Below are positions 41,961 through 51,766 of a stretch of 64,000 nt of DNA, piece by piece (within the stretch, counting starts at the first letter, position 1; each line of letters begins with the position of its first letter). The notes beneath the pieces were generated by a model. It saw only the letters and a list, made by a program, of their open reading frames with translations, ran no database searches and was not told where the DNA came from. The stretch is from Pararhizobium arenae (GTDB lineage Bacteria > Pseudomonadota > Alphaproteobacteria > Rhizobiales > Rhizobiaceae), in contig NZ_MOOY01000005.1 in the NCBI RefSeq assembly GCF_001931685.1, forward strand, positions 69,106 through 133,105, in the 5' to 3' direction. The position numbers were made by a program, and so were the translations under genes.

Positions 41961-41974
41961 CTGAAACGTTGCAG
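41961..41974. promoter_or_regulatory. LacI-type operator before the isomerase gene
   Basis: CTGAAACGTTGCAG differs by one base from the perfect palindrome before the beta-glucosidase (CTGCAACGTTGCAG). It lies about 100 bases upstream of the isomerase ATG in the 240-base gap after the binding-protein gene. Confidence 0.6.
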
Positions 41975-42101
41975 AGCGGCTGGAAGCTATCACGTTTGGG
42001 CAGGGTAACAATCCGGTCAAAACCGGAAATCTTGAAATTTGTCTTTAAACGAAATCTGCCCGCAACGTATCGTCGCGGGCAGTGCAAGCTTCAATTCCGG
42101 A

Positions 42102-43055
42102 TCAGAACGGCGAATCCGGGAAGTAGAAGTCCTTGGCGTTGTCCTTGGTCACGAGCGTTGCATCGATCGTGTAGACCCCGCGAACCGGAACCTGGCCGTA
42201 GAAGTTGGCGGCGGTCATTTCGAGCGCGGTGCCAACCATTGCCGGCGGATAGAGAACGTCAACCGGGATCATCTTGTCGCCGTCCATGACCTTCTTGATC
42301 ATTTCCTTGGAACCCGCGCCGGCAACCACATACTGGATATCCGTGCGGCCGGCCTGTTCGATGGCTTGGAGAACGCCGACGGCCATGTCGTCGTCCTGGC
42401 ACCATACCACGTCGATCTTCGGGTATTTGGTCAGGTAGTCCTGCATGACCTTGAAGGCGTCGTCGCGGTTCCAGTTGCCGTACTGGCGATCGAGAACCTT
42501 GACGCTGGAACCCTCGATACCCTTGTCAAAGCCGTTCTGGCGTTCCTGGTCGATCGGGATCGGCATGCCCCTGATGACAACGACTTCCGCTTCCGGGGTC
42601 GTGGACTTGATGTACTCGCCGGCCGTCTGGCCAAGCGCGAAGTTGTTGCCGGCCACGTAGAGATCGCGAACGGAACTGTCGTTCACGCTTGGCGCACGGT
42701 CGACGAGGGCAACGAAGGTACCGCTGTCCTTGATTTCCTTGACGGCGTTGACAAGCGGATCCGGGTCTGTCGGCAGAATGACGAGCGCGTCGATCCCCTG
42801 CGTTGCAAGATCCTGCACGGCGTTTGCCTGGCTTGCCGGATCCGGGGAGGTCTTGACGACAACGTTGAGGCCCGGATGGCTCTCCATCAGCTGCTTGGCA
42901 ACACGCTCTGCATGGTAGATCACGCCGGCCGTCCAGCCGTGGCTGGCTGCCGGAATGGAAACGCCGATCGTGACTTTCTTTTCTTCCTGCGCGTGGGCTA
43001 CGCCGGCAAACGCCATGATGGCGACGGCGGCAACGCCCAATAGTCCTTTACGCAT
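42102..43055 (-). CDS. Sugar ABC transporter binding protein (RbsB-like)
   Basis: 317 residues. Signal peptide MRKGLLGVAAVAIMAFAGVAHA, then a periplasmic-binding-protein type 1 fold: TIGVSIPAASHGWTAGVIYH, DALVILPTDPDPL and CQDDDMAVGVLQAIEQAG are the ribose/galactose-binding-protein landmarks, including the aspartate-rich ligand loop. Third gene of the ATPase-permease-binding protein set. The sugar cannot be deduced, although the downstream isomerase and dehydrogenase point to one that needs oxidation and isomerisation. Confidence 0.9.
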   Translation of the reverse strand: MRKGLLGVAAVAIMAFAGVAHAQEEKKVTIGVSIPAASHGWTAGVIYHAERVAKQLMESHPGLNVVVKTSPDPASQANAVQDLATQGIDALVILPTDPDPLVNAVKEIKDSGTFVALVDRAPSVNDSSVRDLYVAGNNFALGQTAGEYIKSTTPEAEVVVIRGMPIPIDQERQNGFDKGIEGSSVKVLDRQYGNWNRDDAFKVMQDYLTKYPKIDVVWCQDDDMAVGVLQAIEQAGRTDIQYVVAGAGSKEMIKKVMDGDKMIPVDVLYPPAMVGTALEMTAANFYGQVPVRGVYTIDATLVTKDNAKDFYFPDSPF

Positions 43056-43203
43056 GTTTCTCTCTCCCTAGTGTTTCGGGTCTGCAATCAGCGCCGGGCG
43101 ACCCATGAACCCGGCTCGAACACTTCCTCCTCCTTGGATAGAAGTGCTTGTTTCGGTGCTGCGAAAACGCCGCCGCGTCTCTCATCGCGCGGCGTTTCCA
43201 AGC

Positions 43204-44208
43204 TCAGGATTTGCGAACCAGCGAGCGCTGGACGAGCATGGCGATGATGATGATCGCACCCTGGATGGCGCCGATCAGGTATTCGCTGATGAAGTTCGAA
43301 AGCAGCATGATGTTGCCGACGAGTTCGAGAATGAAGGCGCCGCAGATCGTGCCCCAGACGCGCCCGGCACCCCCCTTCAACGCCGTGCCGCCGACGACGA
43401 CGGCGGTGATCGCCTGCAACTCCCACAGAATGCCGGTGGTGGCAGAGGTCGAGCCGAGGCGGGGGACATAGAGCAGCACGGCAATCGCAACGCACAGACC
43501 CTGGATCACGAAAGCGATCGTGCGCACGCGGTTGACGGGAATGCCCGAATAACGCGCGACATCGCTGTTGGAACCGACGGCGACAACGTGGCGGCCATAG
43601 CGCGTGCGATAGAGAATGAAGGCCGCGACGATGGTGACGGCAAGGATGACGGCAATCGGGATCGGAACGCCGAGGACCGTTCCGAAATAGGCCGGTCGGT
43701 AGAGTGCCTGCAATTCCGGTTCACGCAGCGTGATAGCGCCGCCCTGCGACAGCCAGGTCGTAAGGCCGCGATAGATACCCATGGTGCCGAGCGTTGCGAT
43801 GAAGGGCTCGATCTTACCGACGGTGGTGATGAGACCGTTCAAGAGGCCGCAGCCGGCGCCGATAATGACGGTCAGCACCATGGCCGCCGTCAGCATCAGC
43901 GCGGGATCGGCGATGACGCCGGAATTCATAAAGAGGATCATCAGGCTGGCGACGAAGGCCACCATGGAGCCGACCGAAAGATCGAGATCGCCTGAGGAAA
44001 TGACAAAGGTTGCGCCGACGGCGATGATCGCGATGAAGGCGCTGCGCGTCGCGACATTCGCGAGGTTGGTAATCCCGATAAAGTTCGGATTGACCAGGGC
44101 GCCGACAATCAACAGCAGGATCAGCGCCGCAAACGGCGCCACGGCCCGCAGGTCGATATCGCGCCAGCTGCGGCGGCGGATCGCCCGCACTTCTTCATTC
44201 GCACTCAT
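43204..44208 (-). CDS. Sugar ABC transporter permease (RbsC-like)
   Basis: 334 residues from ATG 44208 (a TTG two codons earlier is disfavoured). About eight to ten spans, BPD_transp_2 family. VISSGDLDLSVGSMVAF and GRHVVAVGSNSDVARYSGIPV are the conserved permease segments that contact the ATPase. Its neighbours on each side in the operon are the ATPase and binding protein; a ~150-base gap before the binding-protein gene contains no obvious terminator. Confidence 0.9.
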   Translation of the reverse strand: MSANEEVRAIRRRSWRDIDLRAVAPFAALILLLIVGALVNPNFIGITNLANVATRSAFIAIIAVGATFVISSGDLDLSVGSMVAFVASLMILFMNSGVIADPALMLTAAMVLTVIIGAGCGLLNGLITTVGKIEPFIATLGTMGIYRGLTTWLSQGGAITLREPELQALYRPAYFGTVLGVPIPIAVILAVTIVAAFILYRTRYGRHVVAVGSNSDVARYSGIPVNRVRTIAFVIQGLCVAIAVLLYVPRLGSTSATTGILWELQAITAVVVGGTALKGGAGRVWGTICGAFILELVGNIMLLSNFISEYLIGAIQGAIIIIAMLVQRSLVRKS

Positions 44209-44375
44209 GTCCAAACAGACCTCCCGTCCCGTTTCCTCAAAGGAAACTTGTTTTTATCGCCCCAGCGCCGGCCTCCCAAAGCGTGTCGCGATCCTTCGGA
44301 TTCGCTAGTACGCTTCAGGTCTTTGCTTACGCATGTCTTTTCGCAAAACCGCTGTACACTTTTGCGAGACATGCC

Positions 44376-45902
44376 CTAGGCGGCTGCCTTCTTCTTCAGT
44401 CCTGCGGCGTAGCGCATGATTTCCTGTTCGTTGATCTCGTCGCCTTCCAGCATGCCGACGATGCGCCCTTCGCGCATGACAGCGACACGGGTGCAAAGGC
44501 CGATGACCTCCGGCATTTCCGAGGAAACAACGATGATCGAGCGGCCATCGCGGGCGAGCGCCGAGATGAAATGATAGATCTGCTGCTTGGTACCGACATC
44601 GATGCCGCGCGTGGGCTCGTCGATGATGATGATCTCGGGCTCGGTCTCCATGACCTTGGCGAGCAGAAGCTTCTGCTGATTGCCGCCGGACATGCGGCCG
44701 GCGACGACATTGCCGTCGCGCACGCGGATGTCGAAGCGTCGGCGGGCCTTTTCGAGCGCTGCCGCCTCGCTTGCCGGGCTGAGATAACCGAGCTTGCCGT
44801 GGCGATCGAGCGATTGCAGCGTCAGGTTTGCCGTCATGCGCGAGTTCAGCAGCAGGCCCTTCGATTTGCGGTCCTTGGTCATATAGGCAAGGCCGCTGCG
44901 ATTGGCGGCATGGGGGTCATGGGCCGGGATCTGCTGGCCGCGGATCACCACGTCGCCGCTGGTGCGACCGCGCAAGCCCGCGATGGATTCCATCAACTCC
45001 GTGCGTCCGGAACCGATGAGCCCGGAGAATCCCAGAATTTCGCCCTTGCGCACCTCGAAGCTCGCATCCTGGACATAGCCCGTCGTCAGCGCGCTGACAC
45101 TGAGCGTTACCTCTTCATCGACATCGGGCTCGCGCTTGGCCGGGAACAGCTTCGAAAGCTCGCGCCCGACCATCAGCTGGGCGATGGATTCGCCATCGAG
45201 AATGGCTGTTTGCGAGGTCTTGATCCACTGGCCGTCGCGCAGCACGGTCACGCGGTCGGTCAGTTCCATGACCTCGTCGAGCTTGTGGGAGACGAAGACA
45301 AAGCTCGTGCCGTTGTCGCGCAGCTTGCGCACCTGCTTGAAAAGATAGTTTGTTTCTTCTCGCGAGAGCACGGCGGTCGGCTCGTCCATGAAGATGATGC
45401 GGGCATCGCGGCTGATGGCCTTGGCAATCTCCACCATCTGCTTGTCGGCGATGGCAAGGCTGCTGATAACAGCGTTTTCATCAACATGCGAACCGAGCAT
45501 ATCGAGCACGCGGCGGGTTTCCGCACGCATATATTTGCGATCCAGCACACCGTAACGGGTCACTTCGCGACCGAGGAACAGGCTCTCGGTCACCGTCAGA
45601 TGCTCTGCGAGATTGAATTCCTGGTGAATGATGACGATGCCGAGCGCTTCGGCCGCACCGTTCGGCGGCAGCTTGACCGGCTGGCCGTCCAGCAAGATTT
45701 CGCCGGAGGTCGGCTGCTCGAAACCGGAAAGGATCTTGACGAGAGTGGACTTGCCGGCGCCGTTTTCACCCATAAGCGCGTGAACTTCGCCAGCACGCAG
45801 CTCGAAATCGACGCTGAAAAGAACCTGCACGCCATTGAAAGACTTGCTTATTCTTTTCGCAGACAGCACCGAGATGCCGCCTTCGCCCACTTGCGAATTC
45901 AT
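44376..45902 (-). CDS. Sugar ABC transporter ATPase (RbsA-like)
   Basis: 508 residues from ATG 45902, preceded by GGGAGGA. Two fused ATPase domains: the first with Walker A GENGAGKST and Walker B ARIIFMDEPTAVL, the second with LSGGNQQK-type signature (MSGGNQQKLLLAK) and Walker B EIIIIDEPTRGID. As in other RbsA/MglA proteins, the second Walker A is degenerate. First gene of the operon, divergent from the LacI regulator across two operators. Confidence 0.92.
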   Translation of the reverse strand: MNSQVGEGGISVLSAKRISKSFNGVQVLFSVDFELRAGEVHALMGENGAGKSTLVKILSGFEQPTSGEILLDGQPVKLPPNGAAEALGIVIIHQEFNLAEHLTVTESLFLGREVTRYGVLDRKYMRAETRRVLDMLGSHVDENAVISSLAIADKQMVEIAKAISRDARIIFMDEPTAVLSREETNYLFKQVRKLRDNGTSFVFVSHKLDEVMELTDRVTVLRDGQWIKTSQTAILDGESIAQLMVGRELSKLFPAKREPDVDEEVTLSVSALTTGYVQDASFEVRKGEILGFSGLIGSGRTELMESIAGLRGRTSGDVVIRGQQIPAHDPHAANRSGLAYMTKDRKSKGLLLNSRMTANLTLQSLDRHGKLGYLSPASEAAALEKARRRFDIRVRDGNVVAGRMSGGNQQKLLLAKVMETEPEIIIIDEPTRGIDVGTKQQIYHFISALARDGRSIIVVSSEMPEVIGLCTRVAVMREGRIVGMLEGDEINEQEIMRYAAGLKKKAAA

Positions 45903-45940
45903 GATGTCCTCCCTGCGGCTCCCATCCGCTTGAGACGTTG

Positions 45941-45975
45941 TGTAAACCTTTACATCGGTCATGTAAAGGTTTACA
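45941..45975. promoter_or_regulatory. Twin operator for the divergent LacI regulator and sugar operon
   Basis: TGTAAACCTTTACA (45941-45954) and its exact reverse complement TGTAAAGGTTTACA (45962-45975) lie with centres 21 bases apart, two helical turns. They sit 39-74 bases upstream of the ATPase start and about 95-130 bases upstream of the regulator start. Likely the site of the adjacent LacI-family protein, controlling both directions. Confidence 0.8.
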
Positions 45976-46068
45976 TCGGGATGTAACGGGGAATATTTCC
46001 CGTCGGCCTTTGACCTCCGGGGAACTCTGTGTAGTGTCCCGCCTAGACCAAATTCAAGGCAGAGCGCA

Positions 46069-47100
46069 GTGTCGAATTCCAGCCCGGCAACCATAGAAGA
46101 TGTCGCCCGGATCGCCGAGGTTTCGATCGCGACTGTCTCGCGTGCGATTCACACGCCGGAGAAGGTTGCCAATTCCACGCGCCTCAAGGTCAGCCAGGCC
46201 ATTGCCATCACCGGCTACACGACCAACGCCATGGCGCGCAGCCTGCGGCTTGGCCGTTCCAATATGATCCTGGTCGTGGCGCCGGATATCGGTGACCCCA
46301 ATTTCTCCAATATTCTCGTCGGTCTGGAAAACGAGGCGCGCTCTCATGGTTACGGGGTGCTGATCGGTCATACGCAGAATGATGCCCAGCGCGGACTCGA
46401 ATATCTGAAATTCCTGAATTCAAACCAGGCAGCCGGCCTCATCCTCTTCACGGGCATTTTGCCCTTCGGCCATCAGACGATGACCGCACACCTGCCGCCC
46501 AGCGTCGGCGTGTTCGAGCCTGTGTTCAATGGCGGCATCCCCTATGTCGGTGTCGATGACACCGAGGGCGCACGTAAGGTGGTGGACCTGCTGCTGGCGG
46601 AGGGCCATCGCAAGATCGCCTTCATCGGCGATTCCCGCACGAGGCTGGCCTACAACCGACGTCGTCAAGGCTATGAGGCGGGCCTCGATGCAGCGCATGT
46701 GCCGCCCGACCAGCGGACCGTCTTCGAAGGCGACGGCACGATCGAGAGCGGGCGGCTTGCCGTCGAGCAGCTCTTCATGCGCGACACGCTGCCGACGGCC
46801 TTCATGTGCGTCAACGACCAGACGGCGATCGGGGTGATGATCGGGCTCGGCGCGCGCGGTTACGATATTCCCAACGACTTTTCGGTAACCGGTTTCGACG
46901 ATGTGCCGCAGGCGTCCTTCATGTCGCCGTCGCTCACGACGATCCGCCAGCCGCGTACCCTGATCGGCAAACATGCCATGGCTTTGCTGCTGGAGTTGTT
47001 GACCGACGGACAGCCGCCGGAAACGGAGATCCTGCTGCGGCCGGATCTCGTGGTGCGCAATTCGGTGGCCGCACCGTCGCGGCAGTGGATCAGGCGCTGA
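46069..47100 (+). CDS. LacI-family regulator of the sugar ABC operon
   Basis: 343 residues with GTG start at 46069. LacI helix-turn-helix at residues about 7-31 (TIEDVARIAEVSIATVSRAI), hinge near LRLGRSN, and a periplasmic-binding-protein-like sugar domain to the end (FIGDSRTRLAYNRRRQGY, SVTGFDDVPQA). Divergent from the RbsA-like ATPase, so it most likely senses the transported sugar and represses the operon; the twin operators between them support this. Normal length for the family. Confidence 0.9.
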   Translation: MSNSSPATIEDVARIAEVSIATVSRAIHTPEKVANSTRLKVSQAIAITGYTTNAMARSLRLGRSNMILVVAPDIGDPNFSNILVGLENEARSHGYGVLIGHTQNDAQRGLEYLKFLNSNQAAGLILFTGILPFGHQTMTAHLPPSVGVFEPVFNGGIPYVGVDDTEGARKVVDLLLAEGHRKIAFIGDSRTRLAYNRRRQGYEAGLDAAHVPPDQRTVFEGDGTIESGRLAVEQLFMRDTLPTAFMCVNDQTAIGVMIGLGARGYDIPNDFSVTGFDDVPQASFMSPSLTTIRQPRTLIGKHAMALLLELLTDGQPPETEILLRPDLVVRNSVAAPSRQWIRR

Positions 47101-47133
47101 TCTTTCGAGCAGCGCCTGATCAATTTCAAAACA

Positions 47134-48648
47134 TCAGCCGTAACGACGGGCCGCCGGGCGATGGGCAACGGGTTCCGAAGCCTGTCCGTTTGATACGGTG
47201 AACTGGGCTGCCAGTTCCGTCAGTGTCGTGCTCACGCGCATCAGGTTGTGGGTCGCGGCATTCGTCTGCTCGACCATGGCGGCGTTCTGCTGGGTCATGT
47301 GATCCATGCTGCCGATTGCCGTGTTGATCTCGCCGATACCGATCGCCTGTTCGCGGGCCGAACTGGTGATCGCGTCGATATGGCCGTTGATGTGGGCAAC
47401 CTGCTCGCCGATGTTGGTAAGTGCTTCGCCCGTCTGGTTGACGAGGGTCACGCCGCGTAAGACGTCGGCGAAGGACTTGTCGATCAGGGCTTTGATCTCC
47501 TTGGCGGCATCCGCCGATTTCTGCGCGAGTTGACGCACCTCCTGGGCAACGACTGCGAAACCCTTGCCGGCTTCCCCGGCGCGGGCCGCCTCGACGCCTG
47601 CGTTCAGCGCCAGAAGATTGGTCTGGAACGAGATCTCGTCGATCACACCGATGATCTGGGTGATGCGGCGCGAGGAATCCTCGATGGCGCTCATGGCCGA
47701 AACGGCCTGTTCGACCACTTCTCCCGACTTGCGGGCTTCTGCCGTCGCATGGCCGACAACGCGGCGGGCTTCTTCCGTGCGGCTGGCGGATTCCTTGGAG
47801 ATCGTGGTGATCTCTTCGAGTGCTGCCGCCGTTTCTTCCAGCGACGCGGCCTGCTGCTCGGTGCGGCGGGCCATGTTGTCGGTGCCGGTGACAAGTTCGC
47901 TCGCGTTGCCGGAGGTTTCGTCGGCGGCCTGGACGATCGAGCCGAGCGCCTTATCGAGCGTCGAAAGAGCGCAGTTGAAATTCGCCTTCATGGTCTCGAA
48001 TTGGGGAGCGAGTTCATCCGTGATCTTTGCCGTCAGATCGCCCTTGGCGAGACGCGCCAGCGAGGATTCGATCGCGTGCATCGCATGATCCTGCTGCTCG
48101 GCGAGGGCGCGGCGTTCGGCTTCCGATTTCTCGCGCGCCTCCTGCAGGGCTTCGAGATAGACCGAAATGCCGTAATCCATGTCGATGAAGGCAGCCTTCA
48201 TGACAGCGGTGATATCGAGCGCGACATCCTTGGCCTTCTTCTTGTAGAGAAAACCATCCAGATGTTTTTCCACCACGGCGCGGACAATCGATTCGACGAT
48301 CATCGAATAACCGCCGATATACCAGCGCGGCTCGAGGCCGAGGCGCGCATGGACCTTGCCGACGGCCGTCACGGCTTCCACATAGCCGGCATCGAAATCG
48401 GCGTTCGCGATCGTTTCCCAATGTTTTGCCTGACGCGATTTCGCGCTTTTCACATGGGCATCGCTGGCGAAGAATTTGGAGGTGGCCGGATGGGCCGTCG
48501 CCTTCCTGTAGAAGGTGTCGAGGGCGTTATCCAGCGAGGCGGCGATGACGGGTTTTGCCTGGCGAAGCGCATCACGCTCGGCTTTGCCGAGACCTACGAA
48601 TTCAAGCCGGTCGCTGAGATCGCGGCTAACGGAACCATTTGCAGTCAT
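47134..48648 (-). CDS. Globin-coupled methyl-accepting chemotaxis protein
   Basis: 504 residues from ATG 48648, eight bases after AAAGGA; two earlier ATGs lack a ribosome site. Residues about 15-170 are a protoglobin-type sensor domain: VGKVHARLGLEPRWYIGGY contains the proximal haem-binding histidine. A short helical linker (HAMP-like, LAKGDLTAKI) leads to the MCP signalling domain (about 240-490) with the hairpin tip IGVIDEISFQTNLLALNAGVEAARAGE (abridged: EISFQTNLLALNAGVEAAR). No membrane span, so it is a soluble oxygen or redox taxis receptor like HemAT. It stands apart from other chemotaxis genes. Confidence 0.92.
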   Translation of the reverse strand: MTANGSVSRDLSDRLEFVGLGKAERDALRQAKPVIAASLDNALDTFYRKATAHPATSKFFASDAHVKSAKSRQAKHWETIANADFDAGYVEAVTAVGKVHARLGLEPRWYIGGYSMIVESIVRAVVEKHLDGFLYKKKAKDVALDITAVMKAAFIDMDYGISVYLEALQEAREKSEAERRALAEQQDHAMHAIESSLARLAKGDLTAKITDELAPQFETMKANFNCALSTLDKALGSIVQAADETSGNASELVTGTDNMARRTEQQAASLEETAAALEEITTISKESASRTEEARRVVGHATAEARKSGEVVEQAVSAMSAIEDSSRRITQIIGVIDEISFQTNLLALNAGVEAARAGEAGKGFAVVAQEVRQLAQKSADAAKEIKALIDKSFADVLRGVTLVNQTGEALTNIGEQVAHINGHIDAITSSAREQAIGIGEINTAIGSMDHMTQQNAAMVEQTNAATHNLMRVSTTLTELAAQFTVSNGQASEPVAHRPAARRYG

Positions 48649-48921
48649 ACTGCCATCCTTTGACATCAAGAGAAACATGCGGGCTGCAGCTTCGACGTCA
48701 TGTCGGCAGGGGAGAACGCGCCTTTTGCAGGGAGTGTTAGATTTCCATGGTTAAGAATGACTGAAGAGGCGATTGCCGCGTCAGGACTCATTGAAGATTT
48801 AAGTCCATGTTTTGTAAGTTTATTTTAGTTATAGTGGATGAATTTTTGGGGGTGGCTTCGGCAAAATGCCGCACCCTACGATTGTCTCATATTTGAGACG
48901 GGTGGTGGGACGCAACGGAAA

Positions 48922-48941
48922 GGGGGCGCCGGAGCGCCCCC
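48922..48941 (-). terminator. Terminator after xylA
   Basis: Perfect eight-base-pair stem GGGGGCGC / GCGCCCCC with a four-base loop, 25 bases after the xylA stop, followed on the minus strand by CTTTCC. Confidence 0.65.
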
Positions 48942-48965
48942 AAAACGACCATCTACGATCCAGAA

Positions 48966-50273
48966 TCAGACGTAACGGTTGACAATATTTTCGAGCAGTT
49001 CCTGCTGGCCGGAGCGCGGCTTCGGGTTGAGGTCGTTCTGTTCGACATAGGCGGCAAGCTCGTCCAGTGACGAGCTGGTGAGGCGCTTCTGGCTTTCCGC
49101 GGTTTTCCAGCCGGCATAGCGGGCGTCGAGCGGGCCGGAAAGCGCCTTGTCCTCGATCATCTTCGCCGCAGCCTTCAGGCCGCGGGCGCAGCAATCCATG
49201 CCGCCGATGTGGCCGATCAGCAGGTCGGCCGGATCGATCGACTGGCGGCGCAGCTTAGAGTCAAAGTTGGTGCCGCCGGTGGTGAACCCACCGCCTGCCA
49301 GAACCTGATAGAAGGCGAGCGCCATTTCCGGAACATTGTTCGGGAACTGGTCGGTGTCCCAGCCCGACTGGTAGTCGTTGCGGTTCATGTCGATCGAGCC
49401 GAAGATGCCGAGTGCGTTGGCAAGCGCCAGTTCGTGCTCGAAGGAATGGCCGGCGAGGATGGCGTGGCCCTGCTCGATGTTGACCTTCACTTCGTTCTCG
49501 AGACCGTAGTTCTTGAGGAAGCCGTAAACGGTCGCAACGTCGTAGTCGTACTGGTGCTTGGTCGGCTCCTGCGGCTTCGGCTCGATCAGGATCGCGCCCT
49601 TGAAGCCGATCTTGTGCTTGTATTCGACCACCATGTTGACGAAGCGGCCGAGCTGGTCGAGCTCCTGCTTCAGGTTGGTGTTGAGAAGGGTTTCATAGCC
49701 TTCGCGGCCACCCCAGAGCACGTAGTTTTCGCCGCCCAGACGCTGGGTGGCGTCGATGCAGGTTTTTACGGTTGCGGCCGCAAAGGCGAAGACGTCCGGA
49801 TCCGGATTGGTGGCCGCACCCGACATATAGCGGCGATGTGAGAAGAGGTTCGCCGTGCCCCACAGCAACTTAACGCCGGTTTGGGACTGCTTTTCGGCGA
49901 AGTAATCGACGATCTCGTTCAGGTTCTTGGTGTTTTCGGCAAAATTCTTGCCTTCCGGGCGCACGTCGGCGTCGTGGAAGCAGTAGTAGGGGGTGCCGAG
50001 CAGCTGGAAGAATTCGAAGGCGACGTCGGCCTTCAGCTTGGCGGCCTGCATGCTGTCTTCAAACCACGGACGCTCGAAGGTCTGGCCGCCGAAGGGGTCG
50101 CCGCCCGGCCAGACGAAGGTGTGCCAGTAAGCCACGGCGAAGCGCAGATGATCTTCCATGCGCTTGCCGAGGACGACTTCGTCGGGGTTGTAGTGGCGGA
50201 AGGCCAGCGGGTTGGTGCTATCGGGGCCTTCATATTTGATCTTGGCGATATCGCCAAAGAAACCGGTGCTCAT
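48966..50273 (-). CDS. xylA: Xylose isomerase
   Basis: 435 residues, group II XylA, which converts D-xylose to D-xylulose with divalent metal. [16 protein letters not shown] has the catalytic histidine, [15 protein letters not shown] and [18 protein letters not shown] hold metal-binding Glu residues, and [10 protein letters not shown] is typical. Full length. Last gene of the xylR-xylB-xylA operon, 32 bases after xylB. Confidence 0.96.
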   Translation of the reverse strand: MSTGFFGDIAKIKYEGPDSTNPLAFRHYNPDEVVLGKRMEDHLRFAVAYWHTFVWPGGDPFGGQTFERPWFEDSMQAAKLKADVAFEFFQLLGTPYYCFHDADVRPEGKNFAENTKNLNEIVDYFAEKQSQTGVKLLWGTANLFSHRRYMSGAATNPDPDVFAFAAATVKTCIDATQRLGGENYVLWGGREGYETLLNTNLKQELDQLGRFVNMVVEYKHKIGFKGAILIEPKPQEPTKHQYDYDVATVYGFLKNYGLENEVKVNIEQGHAILAGHSFEHELALANALGIFGSIDMNRNDYQSGWDTDQFPNNVPEMALAFYQVLAGGGFTTGGTNFDSKLRRQSIDPADLLIGHIGGMDCCARGLKAAAKMIEDKALSGPLDARYAGWKTAESQKRLTSSSLDELAAYVEQNDLNPKPRSGQQELLENIVNRYV

Positions 50274-50305
50274 GGGTGTCTCCTGTGTTGGTCTTTGAAT
50301 GGGGA

Positions 50306-51757
50306 TCAGTAGGCGTCGCGAATGGCGGGGTAGAGCCGCCGGTAGCGCTGGTAGGCGGTCTCGTAGGCATCGCGGAGCGCGGCATCCGGCTCCACGGTTT
50401 CCGCCGTTGCCGGCGGAGTAAAGACGGAGATCGGATCGCGGCCGGTGGCGGCAACGAGGCCGAGACGCGCGGCGCCGAAAGCGGCCCCAAAATCACCATC
50501 GGCGGGAACATCGACCGGCAGGTTCAGCGCCGTTGCGATCGACCGCAGCCAGTAGCGCGAGCGCGAGCCGCCGCCGATCGCGGTGACGCGGGACAGCGTC
50601 GTGCCGGCGGATTTGAGGGCCTCGAGGCTGTCGCGGATGGCGAAGGAAACGCCTTCGAGCACCGCCTGGGTCAGCACCACCCGGCTGCTTTCATGGCCAA
50701 GGCCTGCAAAGACGCCGCGGATCGCGGCATCATTGTGCGGGGTGCGTTCGCCGGAGAGATAGGGCAGGAAGGCAACGCTGGTCGGGGCTTTCAGGGTATC
50801 GCCGAGTTCGCCGGTGAGGTCGGCGGCACTTTTGCCGGTCACGCCCGCATGCCAGTTGAGGGCGTCGGTGGCGGAGAGAATGACGCCCATCTGGTGCCAT
50901 GTGCCCGGAAGCGCGTGGCAAAAGGCGTGAACGGCGCTGGCCGGGTTCGGGAGGTAGCTGGCATTGGCGGCGAAGAGCACGCCGGAGGTGCCGAGCGAGA
51001 CGAAGGCCTGCCCCTCGGCAACCGTGCCCATGCCGCAGGCGGAAGCCGCATTGTCACCGGCACCGCCGGCAACCACGACACCGGCGCCCATACCCCATTT
51101 CGCCGCGATGTCGGCTTTCAGCGTGCCGCCGACGTCGGTGCCTTCGACGAGCGACGGCATCTGGTTGACGGTCATGCCGGTTGCGGCCAGCAGGCTTTCC
51201 GACCAAGCGCGCTTGCCTGTATCGAGCCAGGAGGTGCCGGCGCTGTCGGACATTTCGGAGATATGCTCACCCGTCAGCCACAGCCTCAGGAAATCCTTCG
51301 GCAGCAGCACCTTGGCGACTTTCGCGAAAATGTCGGGCTCGTTTTCCGCGACCCAGACGAGTTTCGGCGCGGTGAAGCCGGGGAACACGATGTTGCCAGT
51401 CAGCGCCCGGAACTGTGGATCGGCATCGAGCCGTGCGGCTTGGGCATGACTGCGAGTGTCGTTCCAGAGAATGCAGGGACGCAGCACCTGATCGTTGGCG
51501 TCGATCAGCGTCGCGCCATGCATATGGCCGGAAAGGCCGATGCCGCGCACGGCTGCCAACTCTTCTGGATGCGAGGTTTTCAGCCCGGTGACAGCCTCTT
51601 CCGTGGCGCGCACCCAGGCGGCCGGGTCCTGTTCCGACCAGCCGGGAAGCGGGCGGGAGACGTCCATGGCGCCGGAGGCCGAACCGATAACGCGCTGGGC
51701 GTCATCGATCAGTAGCGCCTTTACCCCGGATGTGCCGAGATCGAGACCGAGATACAT
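50306..51757 (-). CDS. xylB: Xylulokinase
   Basis: 483 residues, FGGY kinase family, phosphorylating D-xylulose for the pentose phosphate pathway. [16 protein letters not shown] is the N-terminal phosphate-binding strand; [13 protein letters not shown] and the C-terminal [15 protein letters not shown] with the adenosine motif complete the fold. Starts nine bases after the xylR stop and precedes xylA. Confidence 0.95.
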   Translation of the reverse strand: MYLGLDLGTSGVKALLIDDAQRVIGSASGAMDVSRPLPGWSEQDPAAWVRATEEAVTGLKTSHPEELAAVRGIGLSGHMHGATLIDANDQVLRPCILWNDTRSHAQAARLDADPQFRALTGNIVFPGFTAPKLVWVAENEPDIFAKVAKVLLPKDFLRLWLTGEHISEMSDSAGTSWLDTGKRAWSESLLAATGMTVNQMPSLVEGTDVGGTLKADIAAKWGMGAGVVVAGGAGDNAASACGMGTVAEGQAFVSLGTSGVLFAANASYLPNPASAVHAFCHALPGTWHQMGVILSATDALNWHAGVTGKSAADLTGELGDTLKAPTSVAFLPYLSGERTPHNDAAIRGVFAGLGHESSRVVLTQAVLEGVSFAIRDSLEALKSAGTTLSRVTAIGGGSRSRYWLRSIATALNLPVDVPADGDFGAAFGAARLGLVAATGRDPISVFTPPATAETVEPDAALRDAYETAYQRYRRLYPAIRDAY

Positions 51758-51766
51758 GCTGTTCTC

